Source of the DNA: Emydura subglobosa
Lineage: Eukaryota > Chordata > Testudines > Chelidae
NCBI GenBank assembly: GCA_007922225.1
Contig: ML679961.1
Location: 60,763,430-60,827,429 of the forward strand
Direction: 5' to 3'
Length of the DNA: 64,000 nucleotides
Under the pieces are notes generated by a model that was not told the origin of the DNA, did no database searches, and worked only from the letters and a program-made list of their open reading frames with translations. Shown here one piece after another: positions 24,301-35,800 of this stretch (positions are counted from its first letter, which is position 1; every line of letters begins with the position of its first letter). A program made the position numbers and the translations under genes.

Positions 24301-27300
24301 AAGTTTCACTGAGTGGTCTTGAAAACTTCTCATGGAAAATTATGGAGAACAAAGATACATAGACTTGAAAGGCCAGAAGAGACAAATTAGATCATTGGCT
24401 GAGTGAAGCAAGGCATTACCTTCAACTCTGTTTTTGCAGTATTATTGTAGCTGTTCAGTCCCAGGATATGAGAGAGAAAAGGTAGGTGAAGTAATATCTT
24501 TTATTGAACCAACTTCTGTTGGTGGAAGGTATGAGCTTTTGAGCTACAGAGAGCTCTTCGGGTCTGGGGAAAGAAGTAGAATGTCTAAGGGCTGGTCTAC
24601 ATTTAAAATGCTACAGCGACGTAGCTGTACCGCTGTGGTGCTTCGTTTAAGACATTGCCCATGCTGACAAGAGGGGTTCTTTCGTCAGCATAGGTACTCC
24701 ACCTCCCCGAAAGGCTCGACGGGAGAGTTCTGTTTATAATGGAAGTTAGGTCTGTCTAACGGTGTTGCCCAGGGGAGTGGGTTTTTTGTACCCGTGAGTG
24801 ACATATTTATACCAACCTAATTTGCTAGTGTAGACCAGGCCTGAGCTAATTACAAATCGGGACAGATTGTTAAGCAGAAGAGGTAACCTGGGAGTCAGTC
24901 ATTTGAAATGAAGTAGGCAATTGGGAATTAGATTGTCATGCATAAAGGGTTTGAAGTGGGCAATTAAGGGTCACCAGGCAGCGTGGTGTGTTACAAATTG
25001 TTGTAATGAACCATAAAACCAGTGTCCCTGTTAAGTCCATTTAAATTCAGAGTTATGAATTTAAATTCCCAAGCTTACATTTTGAAGGTGTTCTCCTCAA
25101 GGGAAACCTACACAAGTATTGAAAGGTCAAATATGAAGTGATCACTTTGGGAAAAGAGTTTGTCCAGAGGTGATAGAGGTATTTGTCTTTTATTATTTTT
25201 CTCTGCAAGTTCATTCAAGAGCATAGTGATTGTCACCAGCATAGTAGTTGTTGGGGCATTTGATGCACTAGATGAAGTACACTAGATGTGTGATAAGCAT
25301 GTGTAGGACCCATGGATCTCGAAAGGTGTGTTGTAGGAGTATTGATCATCATAGCAGTGGAGATATGTTTGCAGGTTTTGTATCTTTTGTTCTGACGTTG
25401 TATCCTCAACCCTGGTCCAAAAAAAGATATTCCTTTACTTACCTTGTAAGTATGGACAGAACCCTATAGGTTTTGGTGAAAATTGGAAAAACTGAAAGGG
25501 GGACAGGAAGGATACATGGAATCCTAGCATCTGGTTAACACCCAGAAGCTTCAACCATCTCTTTTTAATTCTTTGTAGATGAAAGAATGAGTTGATGGCA
25601 GCCATTGACACCTTCCAGCATAACAGTAACCCCCATCTCAGCTCCGCCCATCCACCCAGTATGGTTTTTAAAATGTTGACACTTGAATGACTTGTTTCCC
25701 AGACAGAGTGAAAAGGAATAAGATGGGGGAATGGGGCTTACACAGAGCACCTGGCATGGAGGGGAGAATTGGGGACTTTGGTGTCAGGGGAGGGAGACAT
25801 GGGGGAGGTCTCCAATCTCCCAGGTGAATGCTCTAACTACCAGACTGTAGAGTCATTCTCATTATTTTTCTGGCCAAGTGACTATCTGTTGTCATACTTA
25901 GTGGCAATTCATAGTCAGTCATGATGACAATGGATAGTCATTTGGCCAGAGAAATAATGAGAATGACTCTACAGTCTGGTGGTTAGGGTACTCACCTGGG
26001 AGGTGGGAGACCCAAATTGAATCCCTGCCCCAATGACTATTTATAAAAAGGAACAGCTTCCAGAGGAGAAATGAGACCATCCCACACCAGAATATCCTGT
26101 AGCTTAGTGGGTAGGGCACTCTTTCTGGCAACGTGGAAGGCCTAACTTCAAATCCTATTTCTGCATCAGGCAGAGGGAGGAATTGCACCTAGGGCTATGT
26201 CTACAGCTAAAACAGGCTGGCTTAACTAGGTCTCTCCAGGGCGTGTGGACACCCCTGAGCAATGTAGCTAGATCAGTCTCAGTCCCAGTACAGACATTGC
26301 TAGCTTGATGGAAGAATTATTCTGTCGACCCAGCTACTGTCTCTTGACGAATTCTTCCGTCACTGTATTGCAAGTCAACACCGTAGCTGTAGCACTCGTT
26401 GTGTAGTCTGTGTCCCACATCCCAGGTGAGTGCCTCAACAAGTGGGCTAAATATATAAGGGAGGCGGTTGCACCACCATTTTCTGTCCCATCCATTTTGT
26501 GAATGTAGTCCTCCTTTCTTTTGCTTTTGTCAAAATGCCTGAAAGAGGAAATGAAAACTTTCAGAACAAAATGTGTAACTTTGACTTTTTGATTTGCTGA
26601 AAAGTTTTGAAAAATGCTTTTTTTTGGCATAGCTGGGCCTACATTAGAGGTTTTATTGGCATATCTGTGCCAGCTAGGGGGTGTGATGGTTTTTTCCAAA
26701 AAACTTTGTAGGGTAGAGTTGGCCTGAACCCTGCATTTATTCAGTTACTGAAGCAGTAGCTCTGGACCAGCCTTTTCTGGAAAAAATGGGAAATTCTGTT
26801 TGCGTGTTCATTCAGATTTATATTTTCTCATCTTGCTCCCATAGTGTTCTTAAATGCTGAACTAGAGGAAATACGTCACGCTCTCCTCCTCCTCCTGTCC
26901 CCACAGTAAGAGGGAAATTCAATGTTGAAGTTCATTCAGTCTTGGCTCTCTTCCCCTTAGTTTTCCGTCACTATATCTTATCCAAACATCACCTGGATTC
27001 ACCATCCTTTACAGTGAGGGAGAGTTCAAGTTCTGGGATCATTCAACTGTACATTCTTTCCTGGTTTCTCTGGTTTTGACTGGAAAGGGCCAATTAGGAT
27101 AAAATAATGTGTATCTTGGGCAGCAGTAAGACTTGCGTAGGCACTAGTTCATCGAAAACTTTCCTGAGAGCCCCACCAACCAAACGCATTGATTATGGGA
27201 AAAAATAGAAACTACTTCTCCATTTCTTAATCTGATTTTTTGCTTCTTCCACCCCATCCCATTTTTTGATTTGATGGCACTTTCCTGGTAATAGTGGAAA

Positions 27301-30300
27301 ATCTGCTAACTGCCGCCTGTTCGAGTATTTTTCCTGGGGCTGGTACCAATCAGGAGCTGACGCTGCACTTCTTGCATGAAGCAAAGGGAAACATTTTGGT
27401 GAGTCCTCTTCAATCTTTTGTCTATCTTCTGGGATTGTGGGAAGAGATCTTAATGCTCACTAAAATAAAGGACTGAGGGCAGCAGCAAGAAGCTCATTTG
27501 CGAGAAGGAAGCTTGCAAAGTACTACACCATGGTCCCAAGCTTTTTACCCTGCGCCCCCCCCTTACTCTTGTCCGGGTCCCTCTGCTCTGTCCCTCTCCC
27601 CCCAGCTGGGGAGGGGGGCTGTGGCTGGGAGCAGGGCCATGTTCAGGGAGCTGCAATTGGGGTCAGGGGCCAAGGTTGGGAGATGGGCTGCAGCAGGAAG
27701 GCCCTGGAGTTGGGGGCCATGAGCTGAGGTCAGGTGCTGGAGGAGGGGTGCTGAAGCCACGGGCTGCAGCGGGGGCTGGGTGCCATGACCAGGGACTGAG
27801 ACAGGTGCTTGAGGCTGTGGCTGAAGCCAGTGGCCAGGGCAGCAGGGATCAGGCACTGTGGCCATGCATCATGACAGGGCAAGGCCAAGCCAGGTCTGGG
27901 CACCAAGGCTGCAGCTGGGCCGGAGCAGAACTCAGGGCAGAGCGGAGCTTGGTGATGCACTCTCCCACCCCCCATGGGGGTGGGCCCAGGCCCCGCCATC
28001 ACCCACAAAAAATCCTCCCTGCTCCCTTAGGGAGGTGCTCCCTACCGCTTGGGGACCTCTGCACTACAAGTTCCACCAAATGCCAATACATCTAAATCCT
28101 AATGCTCATCACCTCTTGCTGTCACTATTCTGATGTGGCCTCCGCACAGCTCTGATGATGCACCTTTATCTTGACATGCACCTCCTGGCTATTTCAGTCT
28201 TGGGTCTCTCCTAAACTGAGATTGCTAAAAATGTCAAACTGCATCAGACTGTATGTGGTTTGTGGTTTTGTTTTGAACTTCAGCTTGCAGGGGTCAAGTG
28301 GCTGAGATTGCTAAACTAATTTTACTTGCCATCTAAATTGGAAGCCAAGTTTCATGGGAGGGAGCACTGTCTACTGGTTTTAGAGCATGGGACTGGGAGT
28401 TGGGACTTCTATGTTCAATTCTTGCCTCTGTCACTGACTCGCTTTGTGACCGTAGGCAAGTCACTTAACCTCTCTGTGCCCATCTGTGAAATGGGTATAC
28501 TTACCTACCTTGCAGCAGAGTTGTAATACTTCATTAATGTTTGTAAAATGCTCTGATTTCCTTGGTAGATGCTGTAAAATTGCAAAGTGTAGCTGTTTAT
28601 GAAAGGCTAATGCTCTAATCTTCTCTGCCACCTACATTTAACTTCAGCATAAATGATAGCTGTAGTTTTAAGGGCAAATAAAGAGTGGCTGCAGTTAGTG
28701 GCTCTGAGATAAATTTCTTCTGCTGAAGTGATCCTTCCATTTTATTTTGGACTATTGTTTACTTGAGTGAGTTGAGATTTCTAAACCCATTTCACTGGTG
28801 TCCTGGATCTGCAAAGGAGTCATCATTTAGGGCAGGGTCCTTGGGTGCGGGCCAGTGGGAACTGGTTTCATAAAAGAGCACATGCCATATGGGATCGTCA
28901 CTAAACAAGATAATACTTCTGTAGGGTCTGTTCATCTGTGGGAGTAATAATTATGTCTCTCAACACCTTTTATGAGCTAGTGTAGGTGAGTAGGATCATA
29001 CCCAATTTACAGCTAGAAGAGCAAAGGCATGGAGAAGTGAGGTCACTTGCCTAAGGTACCAGAGAGTCAAGAACAGAATGCTGGTGTCTTGACTCCCATT
29101 CCTTCATTTCAAATGCTTGCGCACAAGGTGGAAAAGAGAGCTTTTAATACAACTAACCTGCTGGTAGAGGATGGCACCATGGGGATTGCCTGATGTTCTT
29201 TGTTGCAACACCTATATAAGTTAGTGTCCTACATGAACATAATTCTGTTATTGTACTGTCTGTCTCTCAGGATACTTTGACCAGTTTGCTGCTGAAGAGG
29301 CCAGTGCGATCACCACATCACCCACTGGCAGACTATCACTACACAGGTATGCTGAGGGGAAGGCAGCAGAGAAACTCAGCTCTGCTGCCTCTGCCTCCTT
29401 TGTATCTGACAGCACTAGTTGAAGACAGGGATTCTTCCCCATTCTCCTTCATCCTTTTGCACAGCATGTGCTGGTGGTTGTTGCTGCTCTTTTGATATTG
29501 ATATAGTGTCATAAGATTTTCTGGAAGCTTTACAGGAATCAAAAGTCATCATCCCTGGCCCTGATGAGTGCAGTGTGAACTGCAGGGAATCTTGCCTGCA
29601 GCTGTCATGATGCTTATGATTTGCTAGTGTGCTGTACCACAAGTCCATAAGTCACTGAGCCACTTTTTTGTGTACACAGGCTTGTCTAGGGACTAGATGT
29701 CTTCAGAGAGAGCAATCACAGAAGGGAGGCTTATGGGTGACAGAAGGACTGTCCAAATCTCAGAAATGTAACCTCTGTGGCATGGATTCATAGCAGTGAA
29801 TTGAGAGATTTTTAGTGGGAGAATTTCTAGTTCCTAGTAGTCTACGCTGCTTACAGTAGGATGTTAGAGAGTATAGAGACTAGCAGGTTATTGCTTCTCA
29901 TTGTTTCCTCTATGGAAACAAAACTGCAATGTCCAGTGCAGCTGTGTTTGCCTCTACCCTCACTCAGTATATAACCAATTGCAGAATAGTATCTCTCATG
30001 ACCAAAGATGACCCTAGGCAACCCTGGGAGACCTTGATTTGTGAGGGTAGAGAGAAGCTCAATAGCTCCTTTTCTAATGCATAAAAAAATTACACATCTG
30101 TTCACATTACAACAGCTCTTTGACACTACCATTAGGCATGCAGAGTACATTCCACTGTGGATGTATGGAGAAAGGAAGAAAGTGGGAGGGCTAAGGGAGA
30201 TTCTGGATTGTGTGTTTTACTGCTGGAGGTGCAAGAATGATATTGTACTAAAACTACTTCAGATGTGTAATGAATCTGATATCGTTTGGGCTGGTTTTAT

Positions 30301-32793
30301 TTAAAGGACATCTAAAGAAAAGATAACTAGAAGAATAAAAAAAAAAATACATAGAAGAATAAAAGCTTGAAATGAAATAGGTTTTCAGTTTAAACTTCTT
30401 TACCTACAGGATCAGACCGGTGGAAAGTTGAGGAGAAGAAACTTTTCAACAAAGGCATTGCAATCTACAAGAAAGACTTTTTCCTGGTCCAAAAACTTGT
30501 AAGTGACTCAGCCAATTTCTTAACATGCTGTGGAAGGGTTGACCTGAGCTGCTGCAGTTGGTGCTGATAGTGACATTATCAATATAAAATACTGCATTCC
30601 CTCTTGGCTCTTGTGTTTTTTAATTCTCCCCTCCCACGCACCCCCAAAAAAATTTCCTTGGAGTGTTTAAACTTAAAAAACCAAACAAATAAACAAACAA
30701 AAAACCAAACCCAAAAAACCATTACCATTTCTTCCTATTGTTAAACTTATTAGTTGCTGTGTCCTTTTTATAATTAGATTGTAAGCTCTTTGGGGCAGGG
30801 ACCATATCTACCTATATGTTTGTACAGCACTTACCACCGTCTCTGAAACCTTAGTGGAGAAACTTACCTTCAGTGGGTTCCAGAGAAATTTTGTATGAGC
30901 TTTCATCAAGCAAAGCAACAAAATCTCAGAGAGATGTTTGGCTACTACTATTAAAATAAATAAAATAATTGAAAACGTAGTGCTACTTACTGATTTTTCT
31001 CCCCCCATTCCCCATTAACAGTCCAATCTCCCTCACTTAGCTCAGGTCACTTACTCAGAATATATTTATAAAGTGATGGTAGTGCTATAGTAACACTCAA
31101 GTAGCCCAGTTACAAAACTGAACGGGAAAAATTCCCATTCTGGTGAAATGGCTTGTAAATGGATTTGTGGATGGTGAAACATTTAGTAGTTTTACCTCCA
31201 GTTTTCTATAAAAATTAAAGTTAGTGAAAATATCCTTTTATTAAATGCCTCCTATTCATTTTAATCAGTAATGAAGATACTTTCATTGGAGGAAAAGCTA
31301 TAGAAAAAAATGAAGTGGGGGGTAATTTTCAAACTTCTCACAAATAAATAACAAATACGCAAAACTTCGTATTAACTTGTGAAAGCCTAAGTATTAACAA
31401 AAGCTGGTATGCTGCCTCCAAACCCTCAAGTAGGTCACAGATAGAAAACATGTAATCGTTCCTGGATCTTCTGATAATCATCTGTTCCCAGATGAGTACA
31501 GAACTGAAAAGCTCTGCAAGCCTTCCTCCCTATCTGTTAGATTTGTTTTCTGGTTGTTCTTTAGCTGAAATGTTGTAGGAAACTAAGGCTATGTCTATAC
31601 TGACAGTGGCACCGCTGGATCAATTTACCGGGATCGATTGAGCGGAAGCGGAGACCCACTCAATCGACCCGGAAATCAACGCTGTTAATCCACCTCCACT
31701 AGGAAGAGTAACACTGCATCAATGGGAGGGCATTTCCCATCGGCATAGAGAAATGAAATTGCCACAATAAGTAGAAGTGAGGAAGTCGATGAGAGATATG
31801 CAAGCTACTCAGAGTAGCTTGCATATCTTCTGTCGACTGCTGCCGAATTTCACAGCGAGTGTAGACATAGTTTAAGTCTGGTCCGAGGGCTGACAATTCA
31901 ATTGCAATGTTGCAAATACCCTTAGGGAGTGCCTATATCTCTTTGTATGTCTACACTGCAGCTGGTTGCGAGCCTCCCAGCTGGGGTAGACAGACTCCCA
32001 CTACCAGGGCTAGTGAGCTCAAAATAGCAGTATGGATGTTGTGGCTTGGTCTGGAGCTTGGGCTTTCAAGTCTAGGGGAACACATGAGCAAGAGAGCCCA
32101 TGCTCCATCGTGAGCCACAACATCCACACTGCTGTTTTTAGTACAACATGCTAAAGCATGCCTGTCTACCCATACTGAGAGAGAGACCCTTAGCTGCAGT
32201 GTAGACATACCCTCAGGGCTTGTCTACACACAAACAGCTACAGCGGCAATGCTGTAGCTGCACTGCTGTAGTGCTTCAATGAAGACACTACTTATGTTGA
32301 CAGGCAAGGTTCTCCCATCTGCGTAGGTACTACACCTGCCCGAGAGGCGGTAGCTAGGTCAACAGGAGAATTCTCCCATCGACTTAGTGCTGTCTACACC
32401 AGGTTGGTTTGACTGCATCACTCGAGTGTAGATTTTTCACCCCTGAGTGACATACCAACCTAATTTCCTAATGTAGACCGGGCCTCAGTGACAGTGCTGC
32501 CACCCTTGTGTTGACTAGTACCTCATTGTGCATGTAGCCCCATTGGAATGTAGTGGGATTATTCAGTCTAAGGTGTTGCTCTGTTCGAGTAAAGGTGCCA
32601 GAATCTGGCACTAAGTAATTCCAGTGGAGGCTAAAGAAAAGGTTTGTGGGGAATCTAAAGCAGTGTCAAGAACTTAAAACAACTTTCCTATAATAGAAAG
32701 ATATTACTGACAAAGAAAATTACAATGTAAAGTGACTTGTAATTACACTTTTAATGAGTATTAATACACCTTTTAAAAGGAATTTGTTTTTTC

Positions 32794-32827
<34 letters not shown>

Positions 32828-35800
32828 TAAACACCAGATAAAAACCAAGGCAGTGGCCCAGTGTGTAGAGTTTTACTACACATATAAAAAACAAGTGAAA
32901 ATTGGTCGGAATGGGACCTTAATCTTTGGGGACATTGATGCCACTAATGAGAAGTCTATGAAAGATGAAGCAGAGGTTGACATCAAGGTAACCACCCAAT
33001 CCCCTTTCCTGCTTTTGGCTTTGGTGCCAAATGCAAACTTCATAGGCTGACTCACAGTCACTCTTTATAATTTTACTGATGCTGCATATGTACAGAAAAT
33101 AATAAATGTGGTCCTAACTATGGTGTAGATTCCTCAAGTAATTGTCTAATTAGAAACTCTTTTGTTTCTAAGTCTTTCACCTGCTGCTTTTACCAGCAGA
33201 GACATGTCAGGCTGAAGTTCACTAGGCCCAACCTCATAGCCTCACGTATATTTCACATAATTACCTTTACTTGCAGAAGAGCTGAAGCTCAAAGAAGAAA
33301 ATACTAACTCTATCCTTTCACCATTTCTTCTTGTGAAGAGTTCCCAGAGATTTGCACGTGATCTTCCTCCCAGAAAGGAGAATTATAGTGAGGAACACGC
33401 GCACGTGGAGGAGGAGGTTGAGAAGGAGGAAGAGTTAGATGACAGGAAGATGAGTACATTGCCTCCCAAAGCTACACAGACACTACAAGCCAATGAAGTG
33501 GTCAGTGTTGCACTGAGCTGCATGTGCTTCCCCCTCCAATCCTTCCCACCCTCCTAGCACCCAGTTAACTGTCTGGAAAATGTTGAATAAAATGGACAAT
33601 TCCAGACAAAGTATCTTCACCTTTAACTTTTCCTGGTGGAAGGAGCTGGAACTGGAATAACTGTGATTATTACCAGCGTCCAGATGGCATTCTGTATGAC
33701 TTGATGGGCTGGGAGAGGGGGTGACTGGGAATGTGGTTCAGTCTTACACAATTCCCTGTGAGTGGTGCTTGGAGAGGAGGATGAGTGGCATTAGAAATAT
33801 CAGAGAGAGTTGCTTATTAGGAATGGCTTGGACTGGAATACTTTGGGGTGAGAGATCAGCAGCAGCCTTTACTCCGAAGATGCCTCATTTTCAGTTTGCT
33901 TTAACAATTGTCTCTTTGCTATGTAGGTCACTGAGGTCCTTATTTCAAGAAGCCAAGAGTCTAATGCCCCAGGGGAAGCCAGCAGTAGGATTGTAAGGAA
34001 GCCTAAGGAGACAGCAGTGAAGTCTCAAAAGACTCCTCCCCCGGTACAGAGGAGGAGACGGAAACCGAAGCCAAAATCAGACACGACCAGTAAAGCTCAG
34101 ACCCAGGAGAACACATTTCCATGTAAAAAATGTGGCAGGTACGAGCAAGTAAATGAATTTACAGTGACTATCACAGGAATGGTGTACAAAAGAAAAATTA
34201 GCCTGAGAAGCCATTTCTGTGAAGCTGTTGTACACTAAATTTTTGGAAATGGGGACAATAATATGAACATCTTAACACCAGTGGTGCTGTCTTTCAGATT
34301 AGATCTTAAAAACTCTTGGTCCTTAATGACTTGAGGTTGTCAAAGGTCCCATAGTAGTTTTCATAATGATAGAGATATTAACCACTATGCCCTGGACAGA
34401 TTACAACTTGCATTCCCCCTGCCGTGTCAATTGTTTATAGTATTTTTCAGTGTTGCAGTGTGCTGTTAAACAGCTGTACATTCCACCTCAGCAATGTTTA
34501 CATTTCACTGGTGAGTTAAGTGATTCCTGTATAGCCAAAAAAACATTTAAAGAACTTTCAGATGAATAATGCTGTAGGAATGTAGGGCATTCTCATAACT
34601 AGAATAGCAGGTGCCAGGTGAACAAATGGTTTGATTAGATTTACACACCTTTCTTGTGCGTATTATAGGTGTATTACTTTCCCTCTATGGCTCCAGCCAA
34701 CGAAGTTCAGTTTGCTGTCTAAATTGCTTAATCCCAAAGAATAACAAGCCTCATAACACCAGGAGTTCCTCACCATTTTAAATATAGGAGTGTGATGGTG
34801 AGGAAATGGGGAGAAACAGAAGGAATGACATCTTTGTCCTATTAAATCCTCAATGGTGTTGACAGGTTTCCACAGTGTGGGGGGTCATTTAGCTAGCACT
34901 GGCAGGACACTCCTCTACTAGGCCATAGAGTAGCAGTTGGCCCTGAAATGTCACTGCTTTGAGAAGTCACACTGCTGTGTTTCTAGCCTGGACACTGACT
35001 GGGGAAAAGCAGAATTGTAATGGCCTTCAAGTTTATTTGCAGGCTTTTGGTGCCAATAAAATTGAGAAATTAATGCAGGGGGTCAAATGAGGGGAGAAGT
35101 GGTAGAAAGAGACTGGAAACCACAAAGGGAAAAAGGCTAAGACCATTGAACCTGGGGGGAGAGGTATAAAAAGAAGGCACTAGTCACTGTTTATCTGCTT
35201 GCTTGCTTATTTATTTATTTGTATTACAGTAGCGCCTAAAGCCCAACTGAAATTGGGGTCCTTATGTGCTCAGCAGTGTACAGGTGCATAGTGAGAGACA
35301 GACCTGCCTCCAAGTGCTTAGAATCTAAAGGGACATGACAGATAAAGGGTGGGAGGGGAGCTTAAGACAGAGAGAGAGGTGAAATGACTGAACCAGGGTT
35401 GTACACCACATCGTCTGCCAAGAACAGAACCTAGGTCTCCTGAGTCCTAAAGTAGTGCCCTGTCCACTGCACCATACTGCTGCATAAGGAATGGGAGTGA
35501 GAGCAGTTGTAGTTGCAGTAGCTCCATCTTAGTGGTGAGATAGGGTCCTTTTTGTAGTCTGTAGACTTCAGACTAGAGATGCAGAAGCCCTTTTGGCTAA
35601 GGAGGGAAGAGGAGGTAGAGAGAGACGGAGCAAACACTTACATGTGTGTGTTCTTCCTCAGAGTCTTCTACAAAGTGAAAAGCCGCAGTGCTCACATGAA
35701 GAGCCATGCGGAACAGGAGAAGAAGGCAGCAGCACTGAAACTGCAAGAGAAAGAGGCGGCAGCGGCGGCGGCGGCGCAGCGGGAGGAGAGCAGTGACATG

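Larger units (their letters stand above)
24183..27294 (+). other. MIDEAS intron 5
   Basis: Repeat-rich: elements at 24438, 24588, 25803, 26092, 26191 and 26628. The frame runs on past the donor for a short way by chance. Confidence 0.85.
27399..29270 (+). other. MIDEAS intron 6
   Basis: Holds the hAT-like GC-rich element at 27529-28061 and two MIR-like SINEs (28354, 28985). Confidence 0.85.
30499..32837 (+). other. MIDEAS intron 8
   Basis: Holds an AAAC-rich run (30675-30718), a SINE tail (30775) and three consecutive miniature elements (31585-32484). Confidence 0.85.

Noticed and set aside
26092..26172. functional tRNA gene
   Set aside because: A and B boxes are poor, and no cloverleaf or poly-T terminator could be supported.
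27563..28133. several open frames in MIDEAS intron 6
   Set aside because: Lie inside the GC-rich hAT-like element and show no protein family.
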